Position numbers and translations under genes: made by a program. Below the pieces are notes generated by a model. It did no database searches. It saw only the letters and a list, made by a program, of their open reading frames with translations, and was not told where the DNA came from. From Streptomyces sp. TG1A-8 (GTDB lineage: Bacteria; Actinomycetota; Actinomycetes; Streptomycetales; Streptomycetaceae), in assembly GCF_030499535.1 (NCBI RefSeq), contig NZ_JASTLB010000001.1, positions 1,178,001 to 1,242,000 on the forward strand: DNA of 64,000 nucleotides, read 5' to 3'. Every line of letters starts with the position of its first letter. Positions within the stretch are counted from its first letter, which is position 1. Positions 53,023-61,912 of this stretch are shown piece after piece.

Positions 53023-54648
53023 ATGCCTTCCTCCGTCACCTGCACGTCCCTGTCCTTCGCCTGGCCCGACGGCACGTCCGTCCTCGACGGCCTGGACACC
53101 GCCTTCCCGCCCGGCCGGACCGGGCTCGTGGGCGTCAACGGCTCCGGGAAGTCCACCCTGCTGAAACTGCTCGCCGGCGACCTCACCCCGTCCGGCGGCA
53201 CCGTCAAGGTGACCGGCGAGGTCGGCCACCTGCCGCAGAACGTCACGCTCGACACCGCGCTCCGGGTCGACCAGGCCCTCGGCATCGCCGAGCGGCGGGC
53301 CGCCCTGCACGCCATCGAGGCGGGCGACGTCGCCGAGGAGCACTTCGAGGCGGTCGGCGACGACTGGGACGTCGAGGAGCGCGCCCTGGTCACCCTCGGC
53401 GAACTCGGCCTCGGCCGCATCGGCCTGGACCGCACCGTCGGTGAGGTGTCCGGCGGCGAGTCGGTGCTGCTGCGCCTGGCCGCACTGCTGCTGCGCCGCC
53501 CGGACGTCCTGCTGCTGGACGAACCCACCAACAACCTCGACCTGTACGCGCGCCGCCGGCTGTACGCGGCCGTCACCGCCTGGCCGGGCGTGCTCGTCGT
53601 GGTCAGCCACGACCGTGAACTGCTGGACCTGGTCGACCAGGTCGCGGAGCTGCGCTCCGGTGAGGTCACCTGGTACGGCGGCAACTTCTCCGCCTACGAG
53701 GAGGCGCTCGCCGTGGAACGGGAGGCGGCCGGGCGGACGGTGCGCGCGGCGGAGGCCGACGTGCGCAAGCAGAAGCGCGAACTGGCCGACGCCCAGGTGA
53801 AACTGGCCCGCCGCAAGCGGTACGGGCAGAAGATGTACGACTCCAAGCGCGAACCGAAGATCGTCATGGGGGCGCGCAAGCGCGCCGCGCAGGAGTCCGC
53901 CGGCAAGCACCGCATCCTGCACGAGGAGCGGCTCGCCGAGGCCAGGGAGCGCCTGGACGAGGCGGCCGAGGCCGTGCGGGACGACGACGAGATCCGCGTC
54001 GAGCTGCCCGGCACCGCCGTGCCGCCCGGCCGCCGGGTCCTCACCCTGGAGGACCTGGAGACGGCGTACGGGGCGCGCGTCGAGGGCGTCCTCGACCTGC
54101 GCGGCCCGGAGCGGGTCGCGCTCGTCGGCCGCAACGGTGCCGGCAAGACGACGCTGCTGCGGACCCTCGCCGGGGAACTGGAGCCGGTGGCCGGGGAAGC
54201 GGACGTGCACGTCCCGCTGCGGTTCCTGCCCCAGCGGCTGGACGTCCTCGACGACGCCCTGACGGTGGCCGAGAACGTGGCCCGGTTCGCGCCGGACGCC
54301 ACCCACAACCGCGTCCGGGCGCGGCTGGCCCGCTTCCTGTTCCGGGGCGCGCGGGCCGACCAGCGCGCGGGCACGCTGTCCGGCGGTGAGCGCTTCCGGG
54401 CCTGCCTGGCCGCGCTGATGCTCGCCGAACCCGCCCCCCAGCTGCTCCTGCTGGACGAGCCGACCAACAACCTCGACATGGCCAGCGTCCGGCAGCTGAC
54501 CACGGCCCTGGGGTCCTACGGGGGCGCGCTGTTCGTCGCCGGTCACGACCTGCCGTTCCTGGAGTCCGTCGGCATCACGCGCTGGCTGCTGATCGAGGAC
54601 GGGCGGCTGCGGGAGACCTCGGCGGAGGAGGTGGGCGCGGCCGGATGA
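53023..54648 (+). CDS. ABC-F family ATPase
   Basis: Soluble twin-ATPase protein of 541 residues without membrane segments. First domain: Walker A GVNGSGKST, signature VSGGESVLLRLA, Walker B VLLLDEPTNNLD. Linker with basic residues (RKQKRELADAQ, RRKRYGQKMYDSKREPK). Second domain: GRNGAGKTT, LSGGERFRACLAALM, LLLLDEPTNNLD. The family acts at the ribosomal E site in translation or in antibiotic protection. The leader structure upstream supports an inducible, resistance-like role. ATG 53023 starts right at the first nucleotide-binding strand. Confidence 0.9.
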   Translation: MPSSVTCTSLSFAWPDGTSVLDGLDTAFPPGRTGLVGVNGSGKSTLLKLLAGDLTPSGGTVKVTGEVGHLPQNVTLDTALRVDQALGIAERRAALHAIEAGDVAEEHFEAVGDDWDVEERALVTLGELGLGRIGLDRTVGEVSGGESVLLRLAALLLRRPDVLLLDEPTNNLDLYARRRLYAAVTAWPGVLVVVSHDRELLDLVDQVAELRSGEVTWYGGNFSAYEEALAVEREAAGRTVRAAEADVRKQKRELADAQVKLARRKRYGQKMYDSKREPKIVMGARKRAAQESAGKHRILHEERLAEARERLDEAAEAVRDDDEIRVELPGTAVPPGRRVLTLEDLETAYGARVEGVLDLRGPERVALVGRNGAGKTTLLRTLAGELEPVAGEADVHVPLRFLPQRLDVLDDALTVAENVARFAPDATHNRVRARLARFLFRGARADQRAGTLSGGERFRACLAALMLAEPAPQLLLLDEPTNNLDMASVRQLTTALGSYGGALFVAGHDLPFLESVGITRWLLIEDGRLRETSAEEVGAAG

Positions 54649-54846
54649 ATCCCGGCGGGGGCCACCGGCCGGACCGCGGGGCCCGGCGGGGTTCCGTCCC
54701 CGCCGGGGCGTCCTGCATGATGGCGGCTGCGGCGCCGCGCGACCGGCGCGCAGCCGCACCGCCGGCCCCCGTCCCCCGGTGGCCCCGGGCCCCGTCCCGG
54801 ACCACGGCCCGTGCTCCCCGATCAGCGGCCCTTTACGACACCCTTA

Positions 54847-54891
54847 ACCTACGGTTACGTAACCTACGGGTACGTAGCCTACGATTACGTA
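54847..54891. repeat. Three tandem 15-bp repeats before the acyl-ACP desaturase gene
   Basis: ACCTACGGTTACGTA, ACCTACGGGTACGTA and GCCTACGATTACGTA follow one another without gaps and are closed by GGTT. They contain palindromes such as GGTTACGTAACC (54853-54864) and CCTACG-N4-CGTAGG (54878-54893). They lie 68-112 nt upstream of the desaturase GTG in an otherwise GC-rich region, as expected for a multi-site operator of a TetR-type fatty-acid regulator. Confidence 0.75.
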
Positions 54892-54958
54892 GGTTCCCGG
54901 CACCGCCCGCCGGGCCGTCCCCCTGCACATCCCTGTTCGCCGTCCCCCTGGAGTTCAC

Positions 54959-55933
54959 GTGACGATCACCTCCCCCCACCCCGGCAGCACGTCCGTCTGG
55001 ACCGACGCCCGTCTGTTGTACGCACTGGAGGAAGTGGTCGAGAACGAACTGAACCGGCACCTGAAGGTCGCCAAGGACTGGATGCCGCACGAGTACGTGC
55101 CCTGGAGCGACGGCCGCAACTTCCCCGGCCAGTTCGAGGACGGCGAGGCCTGGGACAAGGAGCAGTCCCCGGTGACGGACATCGGCCGCACCGCCCTGGT
55201 GGTCAACCTGCTGACGGAGGACAACCTCCCCAGCTACCACCACGAGATCGCCTCGCTCTTCGGCCGCGACGGCGCCTGGGGCACCTGGGTGCACCGCTGG
55301 ACGGCCGAGGAGGGCCGGCACGGCATCGTGCTGCGCGACTACCTGCTCACCTCGCGCGCGGTCGACCCGGACAAGCTGGAGCAGTTCCGCATGGCGCACA
55401 TGAGCGAGGGCTTCGAGTCCGACAACCGGCACTCGATGCTGCACTCCGTCGCCTACGTCGCCTTCCAGGAACTGGCGACCCGGATCTCGCACCGCAACAC
55501 CGGCCACCAGTCCGGCGACCCGGTCTGCGACCGCATGCTGACGCGCATCGCGACCGACGAGAACCTGCACATGGTCTTCTACCGCAACCTGCTGAAGGCC
55601 GCCTTCGACCTCGCCCCCGACCCGACCATGCGGGCGGTCCGGGACGTCGTGGTCGACTTCCGCATGCCCGGCCACGGCATCCCCGGCTTCGAGCGGGCCG
55701 CCGCGCAGATGGCGATCGGCGAGGTCTACAACCTGCGCATCCACCACGACGACGTCCTCCAGCCGGTGCTGCGCTTCCTGAAGGTCATGGAGATCGACGG
55801 CCTCGGCCCCGAGGGGCGCCGGGCGCAGGAGGAACTCGGCCTGTTCATGGGCGGTCTGGACGCGGAGGCCGCCAAGTTCGACGAGCGCCTCGCGGCCCGC
55901 AAGGCGCGGATGGCGGCGCGGGCCGCGGGCTGA
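54959..55933 (+). CDS. Acyl-[ACP] desaturase (DesA-like, soluble di-iron)
   Basis: Ferritin-fold desaturase of 324 residues that introduces a cis double bond in acyl-ACP. Di-iron ligands: the first helix has LEEVVENELNRHL, the second pair is in TAEEGRHGIVL (EExxH), and the fourth in TDENLHMVFYRN (DExxH-type). Length and order agree with actinobacterial DesA1/DesA2. GTG 54959 follows GGAG. Expression is probably set by the repeat array upstream, tying membrane fluidity to a repressor not encoded here. A WhiB-like gene converges 26 nt downstream. Confidence 0.92.
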   Translation: MTITSPHPGSTSVWTDARLLYALEEVVENELNRHLKVAKDWMPHEYVPWSDGRNFPGQFEDGEAWDKEQSPVTDIGRTALVVNLLTEDNLPSYHHEIASLFGRDGAWGTWVHRWTAEEGRHGIVLRDYLLTSRAVDPDKLEQFRMAHMSEGFESDNRHSMLHSVAYVAFQELATRISHRNTGHQSGDPVCDRMLTRIATDENLHMVFYRNLLKAAFDLAPDPTMRAVRDVVVDFRMPGHGIPGFERAAAQMAIGEVYNLRIHHDDVLQPVLRFLKVMEIDGLGPEGRRAQEELGLFMGGLDAEAAKFDERLAARKARMAARAAG

Positions 55934-55959
55934 GGCCCGCCCGGGCGGCCGGCCGGGTC

Positions 55960-56205
55960 TCAGCGGGCGGTGCGGCGCAGCGCGAGGCGTTCCTTCTCGG
56001 ACAGGCCGCCCCAGACGCCGAAGCGTTCGTCGTGGGCGAGCGCGTACTCCAGACAGGCGGGGCGCATCTCGCACATGCCGCAGATGCGCTTCGCCTCGCG
56101 CACCGAACTGCCGGGCTCGGGAAAGAAGAATTCGGCCCCGGTCTGCGCGCACAGGGCCTGCTGCTGCCAGGTGGGATCGGCCGGGGTCATCGTGTCCAAG
56201 TGCAT
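55960..56205 (-). CDS. WhiB-like iron-sulfur transcription factor
   Basis: Wbl protein of 81 residues. The four cluster-binding cysteines are at residues 19, 42, 45 and 51 (CxxC in ICGMCEM), followed by the GVWGG turn at about 63-67 and a basic tail (EKERLALRRTAR) for DNA contact. Wbl proteins pair with the principal sigma factor. Its position near ssgD recalls the S. coelicolor gene I remember as wblH, but I am not certain. ATG 56205 was chosen; ATG 56190 (residue 6) is also possible. Confidence 0.93.
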   Translation of the reverse strand: MHLDTMTPADPTWQQQALCAQTGAEFFFPEPGSSVREAKRICGMCEMRPACLEYALAHDERFGVWGGLSEKERLALRRTAR

Positions 56206-56479
56206 GGGCAGGATCGTGCCGCCCGGTGGAAAACGTTCGATCAACGCCGGATCAACGGCCCCGTGACACACCTCCGGCCGCCCCGATGATGCGCCGCCGG
56301 GACGCGTCCGCGCACGGCGGCGCGCGGGGCCGGGCCAAAGGTGTCCCCGCGTCCGTCCGGGCGGCGCCGGGACGGACGCGGTGTTCGGCGGGACGGTGCC
56401 GCCGGCCGGCGTGGACGACTCCCCGCCGCAGGACGGCCTGGACGCGGGGCGATCCGTAGATCCCGCCCGATCACCCGCG

Positions 56480-56960
56480 GACCTGACGCCGGTCGGCTCG
56501 ACGTCCTGGCGGCGCCGCTCGCACGGCTCCTTCTCTGCCCGGCGGCATCGGTAGCAGGTGGAGGAGGGGATGTGCAGTTCCCGGAGCGCGGGTTCGACCT
56601 CCAGGTGCGGGTGCTCGGCGAAGGGCGTCGTCACCTGGGCCGGGTTGGATCGAGCCGTGCGGCGAAAAGGACCGAGGTCGTCCGCAGGATTTCGTTCGGC
56701 GGTTTGAGCTGGGCGTTTTCCTTGCGCAGCACGGTCAGCTCGGCACGTTCGCCGCTGGTGAGCAGGTCGTCGCGCTCGCCGGCGTCGGCCGCGGCCTCGG
56801 CCTCGGCCTGGCGGATCCAGCCGCGCAGGGCCTCGTGCGGACACCGAGTTCCTCGGCCATGCGGCGGATCACAGGCTCCGGCTCCGCGGCGCGGTGCATC
56901 CGCACCGCGCGCTCACGCGACTCCAGCGGGTACCTGCCGGGGCGGGAACCGTCAGGGCTC
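56480..56960 (-). pseudogene. IS3-family insertion sequence remnant (orfA/orfB fragments)
   Basis: Transposase pieces on the minus strand. An orfA part reads YPLESRERAVRMHRAAEP, then PVIRRMAEELGV; it shifts frame near 56850 and continues as EALRGWIRQAEAEAA and LTVLRKENAQLK. Downstream in another frame, FAEHPHLEVEPALRELHI followed by PSSTCY resembles the beginning of an IS3 orfB. The catalytic DDE domain is absent. Dead element; it forms the left border of the stress-signalling island. Confidence 0.75.
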
Positions 56961-57246
56961 CACTCGTGAGTCCCATCCGGCCCGCTGTCATCATTCCCCG
57001 CATCTCGGGGGACCTCGTAAACCATTTCGGATCGACGGAAGACCGCGATGCACCCGGCAACCCGCTCCCAAGCTTCGATCATCCCGGCTGTGACCTGCTT
57101 GCCGCACGCCACGGCCACGTCTGGAGGCGGCCCCCGGCCGACGCCGGAGCGGGCCGCGGGTCACCTCCGTCATGCTGTGACGTCCACACGGCTTCGTCGT
57201 GCGGGATACTGGGAACTCAAGCAACAGGAAACCCAGGGGTGAGGGC

Positions 57247-57606
57247 GTGGGCGGTTCAAGGGAGGCAGAGGCACTGAGGGCATCGCCAACCCCGTCCACG
57301 GACGCTCTGCTCGTACGCCCGCTGGCGAACCGGCCAGGCTGGCAAGCGTGCGGCGAGATCAATTTGATCACGCGCCAGGCCTGGGAACAGACGCTGCACC
57401 AACTCGCCCTGAGCGACGAAGAGGCGTGCCACTTGGAACTTTCCGCGGTCACCTTCGTGGACGTCGCTGGTGTCTCGGCTCTAGCGGTGGCCGCTCAGGG
57501 CCTCCCCGAGGGACGACGCATCGTGCTCGAACAGCCGCCTGCCGCCCTGCGGCGCGTGCTGGACATGTTCTGGCCAGACCTGCCCACCGTCGAGGTGATC
57601 GTGTGA
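57247..57606 (+). CDS. STAS-domain protein (anti-sigma factor antagonist-like)
   Basis: A 119-residue protein with one STAS domain: ACGEINLITRQAWEQTLHQL at residues 35-54, then LELSAVTFVDVAGVSALAVAAQ. The usual phospho-acceptor position (DSTG/DSSG) reads DVAGVS, so phosphorylation by a HATPase kinase is uncertain. GTG 57247 follows GGGGTGAGG. It is coupled to the next gene by TGATG; together they look like a sensor-switch pair. Confidence 0.85.
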   Translation: MGGSREAEALRASPTPSTDALLVRPLANRPGWQACGEINLITRQAWEQTLHQLALSDEEACHLELSAVTFVDVAGVSALAVAAQGLPEGRRIVLEQPPAALRRVLDMFWPDLPTVEVIV

Positions 57607-58535
57607 TGACTGCCCCGACCACTGAACCGTTCGTTCATCCCGCCTTGTTCTACCGGGGCGAGGAGGAGTACCTGCACGGCACGGTGCCCTTCATCCGTGA
57701 TGGTCTGAGGGGCGGAGAGCCGGTGGCGGTGGCCGTGCCCGGACCGAACCTGGAACTCCTCAAGACGGCCCTGGGCGAGGACGCCGCAGACGTCCGTTTC
57801 CTCGACATGACCGAGGCGGGGCGCAACCCCGGACGGATCATCCCCAAAGTGCTGCGCGCTTTCGCCGACGCGCACCGCCGGACGCGCGTGCGGATCATCG
57901 GCGAACCGATCTGGGCCGGCCGCAGCAGCGTGGAATACCCGGCGTGCGTCCAGCACGAAGCGCTGATCAACCCGGCATTCCAGGGCAGGGACGTCACCAT
58001 CCTCTGCCCGTACGACGCCGACCGCCTCAGCGAACAGGTGCTCACCGACGCGTACGCGACCCATCCCGTCGTCATCTCCGGCGGCCGGGAGCGGCCCAGC
58101 CCTGTCTACGCCCCCGAGCATGTGATCGCCCGCTACAACCAACCCCTGGTACACGCGACCGAGGCCGAAGAACTCGGCTTCGATGCCGACGCCCTGCCGG
58201 GCGCCCGGCACTACGCGGTCGAGCAGGCCGCGCGGTTGGGTCTGTCCGGTATCCGCCTGGAGGACTTGGCCCTGATCGTGGCCGAGCTCACCACCAACAG
58301 CATCGTGCACGGCGGCGGGTCGGGCACCGTGCGGATATGGGCCGACGACGGCCACGTGGTGTGCGAGGTCCTCGACCGTGGACACCTGAGCGATTCGCTC
58401 GCCGGCCGTCGCCCGCCCGCACCGGGCCAGCTGGGCGGCCGGGGTCTGTTGCTGGTGCACTACCTCGCTGACCTCGTACACATCCACACCGGCCCCGACG
58501 GTACGGCCATCCGCTGTTACATCGGCCGCTGCTGA
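57606..58535 (+). CDS. MEDS sensor domain fused to a HATPase (anti-sigma/kinase type)
   Basis: A 309-residue two-domain protein. The N-terminal MEDS (DcmR-type sensory) domain covers about residues 8-170: FYRGEEEYLHGTVPFIRDGL, RIIGEPIWAGRSSVEYPACV and ILCPYDADRL. The C-terminal GHKL ATPase covers about 200-305: N box AELTTNSIVHGG, G1 EVLDRGHLSD, G2 LGGRGLLLVHYLADLV. A small-molecule- or C1-sensing kinase acting on STAS partners is suggested. It shares one base with the STAS gene (TGATG); a terminator follows at once. Confidence 0.88.
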   Translation: MTAPTTEPFVHPALFYRGEEEYLHGTVPFIRDGLRGGEPVAVAVPGPNLELLKTALGEDAADVRFLDMTEAGRNPGRIIPKVLRAFADAHRRTRVRIIGEPIWAGRSSVEYPACVQHEALINPAFQGRDVTILCPYDADRLSEQVLTDAYATHPVVISGGRERPSPVYAPEHVIARYNQPLVHATEAEELGFDADALPGARHYAVEQAARLGLSGIRLEDLALIVAELTTNSIVHGGGSGTVRIWADDGHVVCEVLDRGHLSDSLAGRRPPAPGQLGGRGLLLVHYLADLVHIHTGPDGTAIRCYIGRC

Positions 58536-58543
58536 TCCTGCTC

Positions 58544-58585
58544 AGCGGCTCGTGGCCGCCCCGTGCAGGCCGGCCACGAGCCGCT
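58544..58585 (+). terminator. 15-bp stem-loop after the MEDS-HATPase gene
   Basis: AGCGGCTCGTGGCCG pairs exactly with 58571-58585 around a 12-nt loop, 8 nt past the stop. The rest of the roughly 330-nt interval to 58862 shows no gene. Confidence 0.8.
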
Positions 58586-58862
58586 CCGGGACGCCGGCGG
58601 CCCGGCCACGCCGGGACAGCGTGGTGACCTGCACGGATACGATGCCGGCCCGTCGGGTCAGGCCACAGTCGGCGCGCTTTCCGTGGTGACGCGCCCCGGT
58701 GCGGGTCCGGTGGCGGGACGGATCGCGCACTTGCCGGGTCCCGTGGCCGTCATCGCCCGTCCGGCGGTGCGGCGGCCCAGCGGATCGTGGTGCGCCGGGC
58801 CGCCGCACCGCCGGGATCAGCGGTTGTCTTCGCTGGCAGCTATGGACCGGTGAGAGGCGTGC

Positions 58863-59357
58863 TCAGGCTGGGAGCGTGATGCCGCGGAAATCGGTGGTGT
58901 TCCGGTTCGGTGGCAGGGACAGATGTGCGGTGATCCGCTTTCCCGTTTCGCGGAGTGCGACGACGACTCTGTCGCTGACCGTGTACACCAGGTGCAGTCC
59001 GTGACCGCCGATGCGGCGCGGATCGGCATTCTTGGCCGCCGGCTTTTCGGTGGAGCTGTCCCACACGGTGATCGTCAACTCGTCGTCGGACAGCTGCAGG
59101 GTCATGCCGCAGGGGCCCGGAGCGTGCCGGATGGCGTTGGTGACCAGCTCACTGGTGGCGAGTTCGGCGTCGACGGCCAAGGCGGTCGGCACTGCCGTGC
59201 GGCCGGTTCGCGGGGTGTGGCCGAGGAAGGCGCGCAAGGCCTGGCGGGCGTCTGCGGCGCGCGCTGCGCCATCCCCCCAGATAGCGCCGTAGCGCAGCGG
59301 GGTGCCCTCATCCGTACCCTGTGCATCGGCCGTCTGCTTCTTCAGCGGGATGACCAT
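58863..59357 (-). CDS. RsbW-like HATPase (anti-sigma/serine kinase)
   Basis: A 164-residue GHKL ATPase. N box ATSELVTNAIRHAPG, G1 TVWDSSTEKP, G2 RIGGHGLHLVYTVSDR. In partner-switching it would bind a sigma factor or phosphorylate the STAS protein encoded just upstream on the same strand. Gene order on the minus strand is RsbQ-, RsbP-, STAS- and then this HATPase, with a 128-nt gap before it. ATG 59357 was chosen; GTG 59381 is an alternative. The cognate sigma factor is not in the window. Confidence 0.85.
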   Translation of the reverse strand: MVIPLKKQTADAQGTDEGTPLRYGAIWGDGAARAADARQALRAFLGHTPRTGRTAVPTALAVDAELATSELVTNAIRHAPGPCGMTLQLSDDELTITVWDSSTEKPAAKNADPRRIGGHGLHLVYTVSDRVVVALRETGKRITAHLSLPPNRNTTDFRGITLPA

Positions 59358-59485
59358 ACGGTGCTCTTTCGTCGCGTTCACTGCTCTTCGGTGTTTTTGC
59401 CCCTCCGTTCTGTCGCCTACCCGGTTGCCCACTACACACACCGTGGACGCTTGCGGTATCGCCATCTGACGGCACGCTCCGTGGA

Positions 59486-59824
59486 TCAGGGCCGGGTAGC
59501 GGTGTCGTTGTCGGGGCGGTGGGAGAGGACCTGGTCGGAACCGACGATGCGCGGGACGGGCAGGACATGAGCGGGGACCGCGACGAGGACGGTGTCGGCC
59601 TGGGCTGCGTGGCCGAGATCACGGGCGGCGATCAGGGCACTGATGCCGCTGGAGTCGCGGAATTCCGTGTCGGCCAGGTCCGGGACGAGGCGTTGTCCTG
59701 GCGGGAGTGGGACCGTGGCGAGCAGGCCCGGCAGTTCGATGGCGCTGGAGTGGTCGAGTGCGCCGATGATCTCCGGAACGGGACCGGCCATGGTGTCCCG
59801 GGCGGCGATCTTCAGCGGACTCAT
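59486..59824 (-). CDS. STAS anti-sigma factor antagonist (RsbV-like)
   Basis: A 112-residue STAS protein with a proper phospho-acceptor region, EFRDSSGISALIAARDLG (DSSG at about residue 58). GALDHSSAIELPGLLA forms the first helix-strand unit. It is expected to be phosphorylated by the RsbW-like kinase and dephosphorylated by the RsbP-like phosphatase encoded 16 nt upstream. The ATG at 59824 is preceded only by AACACCGG; translation may be coupled to the phosphatase gene. Confidence 0.88.
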   Translation of the reverse strand: MSPLKIAARDTMAGPVPEIIGALDHSSAIELPGLLATVPLPPGQRLVPDLADTEFRDSSGISALIAARDLGHAAQADTVLVAVPAHVLPVPRIVGSDQVLSHRPDNDTATRP

Positions 59825-59840
59825 CCGGTGTTTTGAGTCC

Positions 59841-61109
59841 TCAGGCCGGGGCGGGGGCGCCGAGGACGAGCAGGGCGGTGTCGTCGTCGAGGCCGTCGCC
59901 GAAGTCGTCCAGCAGGCCGGTCAGGGCCTGGACGAGGGCATGCGGGGACTTGCCGGCGTGGGCGGTGGTGAAGGCGCGCAGGGCCTCGTCCCCGTACAAG
60001 GTGGTGCGGTCCTTGCCGGTGCGGGCTTCGGTGAGGCCGTCGGTGTAGAGCAGGAGGGTGTCGCCGGGGGCGAGGACGGTGGTGGCGGTGGCGAAACGCG
60101 CGGCGGGCAGAATGCCGACGAGGAAGCCACCAGGGGTGGGCAGGAAGTCGGCTGTGCCGTCGGCCCGCAGTATGAGCGCCGGGGGGTGGCCGCCCGCAGC
60201 GAGCCGGACGGTGACCTGACCGGTGACCGGGTCGGGGTCGAGGGTGCCGAAGATGACGGTGCAGTAGCGCGGATCGCCGCTGCCGGTGTAACGCTCGTGG
60301 AGCACCGTGTTGAGGGTGGACAGGGCTGCGACGGGGTCGGGGTCGTGCAGAGCTGCGGCGCGCAGGGTGTAGCGGGTCAGGGAGGTGACGGCGGCGGCTT
60401 GGGGGCCCTTGCCGCACACGTCGCCGAGAAAGAAGGCGAAGCGCTTGCCGTCGAGGGGGAAGAGGTCGTAGAAGTCGCCACCGAGCTGGTCGGGGGAGGC
60501 GGTGCGGTAGTGGGCGGCTGCTTCCACTCCGGGCACGTGGGGCAGGATGGCGGGCAGTAGTGACTGCTGGAGCACGGCCAGAGTGTCCTGCAGCCGGGCG
60601 CGGTCGGCCTCCGCCTGCTTGCGCGCTTCCTCGGCGCCTTTCCGGGCTCGCAAAAGCTCCTGCTCGTAGGCGCGACGGTCCCGGGCGTCGAAGACGGTGG
60701 TGCGGATCAGCAGCGGCTCGCCGGCACCACTGCGTTTCACGACGGAGGAAACCAGCACCGGCATCCGTGCACCGCCGGCCTGTTTGATCTCCAGGGCGAT
60801 GCCGCCGATCTTGCCCTGCATCTGCAGCAGCGGCGCGAAGTGCGTCTCGTAATAGAGCTTGCCCCCGATGGTCAGCAGGTCGGCGAACCGCATCCGGCCC
60901 ACCACCGCCTCCCGCTCCAGCCGGAGCCAGTCCAGGAGTGTGGTGTTGATCTTCGCGATGGTGCCGTCCATGAGTGTGGACAGGTATCCGCACGGCGCGC
61001 TCTCGTACAGTTCTTCGGCGCTGTCCTCCAACAGGGCGGCGAATGCCGCGTTCGCTGTTTTCCCGTCGCTCGTGCCGTGCGGGTCGGGCTGCTGCCCGGT
61101 TCGGCACAT
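59841..61109 (-). CDS. rsbP: PAS-PP2C serine phosphatase (RsbP-like)
   Basis: A 422-residue phosphatase. The N-terminal PAS domain spans about residues 30-140 (YESAPCGYLSTLMDGTIAKINTTLL, split at Gly). A coiled coil of about 35 residues follows (RARKGAEEARKQAEADRARL). The C-terminal SpoIIE/PP2C domain has its metal Asp residues in GGDFYDLFPL, GDVCGKGPQAA, YTDGLTEA and LDDDTALLVLG. The architecture equals B. subtilis RsbP, which dephosphorylates RsbV under energy stress after activation by RsbQ. The ATG overlaps the RsbQ-like stop by one base (TGATG), making the pair unmistakable. Cytoplasmic. Confidence 0.88.
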   Translation of the reverse strand: MCRTGQQPDPHGTSDGKTANAAFAALLEDSAEELYESAPCGYLSTLMDGTIAKINTTLLDWLRLEREAVVGRMRFADLLTIGGKLYYETHFAPLLQMQGKIGGIALEIKQAGGARMPVLVSSVVKRSGAGEPLLIRTTVFDARDRRAYEQELLRARKGAEEARKQAEADRARLQDTLAVLQQSLLPAILPHVPGVEAAAHYRTASPDQLGGDFYDLFPLDGKRFAFFLGDVCGKGPQAAAVTSLTRYTLRAAALHDPDPVAALSTLNTVLHERYTGSGDPRYCTVIFGTLDPDPVTGQVTVRLAAGGHPPALILRADGTADFLPTPGGFLVGILPAARFATATTVLAPGDTLLLYTDGLTEARTGKDRTTLYGDEALRAFTTAHAGKSPHALVQALTGLLDDFGDGLDDDTALLVLGAPAPA

Positions 61110-61912
61110 CAGCGCAGGTCCTCCAGGAAGTCGGTGATCGCTTCGTTGGTAGCTTCGGGCGCGGACAGATGCGGGCAGTGCCCGGTGGCATCGAGGGTGA
61201 CCAGCCTCGAGCCGGGGATCGCCTGGTGGACGAAGGCCCCGACCTCACGGGGGGCGATGACGTCCTGGGTGCACTCCAGCACCAGTGTCGGCACCCTCAC
61301 GGATTTCAAGTCGTCCCTCGAGTCCGACAGGAACGTGGTCCGGGCGAAGACACGCGCCATGTCCGGGTCGGTGGCACAGAAGCTGTTCGTCAGCTCCTCA
61401 CCGAGTTCGGGCCTCTCCATGTTGCCCATGATCACCGGTGCCATCGCCGCCGACCAGCCCAGGTAGTTCGACTCCAGCGACGCCAGCAGCTCGTCGATGT
61501 CCTCCGCACTGAACCCGCCTCGGTAACCGTCGTCGTCGATGTACCGCGGGGACGGAGCGACCATCACCAACGCCCCGATGCGCTTCGGGGCCATATCGGC
61601 GGCCAGCACCCCGATCATCGCACTGACCGAGTGCCCCACGAACACCGCGTCGCGCAGATCGAGCGCCTCGCACACCTCCACCACGTCCCGGGCATAACCG
61701 TCCAGGGAGGCGTAACGCTCCTCCGAGAAAGCGGACGGCTCAGCGCGGCCCGAGCCCACGTAGTCGAACAGCACCACCCGGTAGTCCTCGACCAGAGCCG
61801 GCACCGTCAGCCGCCACATGTTCTGATCACAGCCGAACCCGTGAGCCAGCACCACCGTCCGCCCCTGCGGGTTCCCGGTGACGGTGACGTTGTTCCTGCG
61901 ATCGATATCCAT
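61109..61912 (-). CDS. rsbQ: RsbQ-like alpha/beta hydrolase
   Basis: A 267-residue alpha/beta hydrolase of the RsbQ/KAI2/D14 family. Catalytic triad: Ser95 in GHSVSAMIG, Asp217 in ECTQDVIAP and His245 in DATGHCPHLS. Oxyanion block AHGFGCDQNMW. Length and spacing match B. subtilis RsbQ (Ser96, Asp219, His247). It would hydrolyse an unknown small ligand and activate the neighbouring PAS-PP2C phosphatase. ATG 61912 follows GGGAG; an in-frame ATG at 61951 is less likely. First gene of the minus-strand unit. Confidence 0.9.
   Translation of the reverse strand: MDIDRRNNVTVTGNPQGRTVVLAHGFGCDQNMWRLTVPALVEDYRVVLFDYVGSGRAEPSAFSEERYASLDGYARDVVEVCEALDLRDAVFVGHSVSAMIGVLAADMAPKRIGALVMVAPSPRYIDDDGYRGGFSAEDIDELLASLESNYLGWSAAMAPVIMGNMERPELGEELTNSFCATDPDMARVFARTTFLSDSRDDLKSVRVPTLVLECTQDVIAPREVGAFVHQAIPGSRLVTLDATGHCPHLSAPEATNEAITDFLEDLR

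Noticed and set aside
57048..57242. Short plus-strand frame upstream of the STAS gene
   Set aside because: Covers the border of the IS remnant, lacks motifs, and ends before the well-positioned GTG start of the STAS gene.
58542..58808. A minus-strand frame between the MEDS-HATPase and RsbW-like genes
   Set aside because: It spans the terminator hairpin and is an Arg/Gly/Thr-rich translation without motifs.
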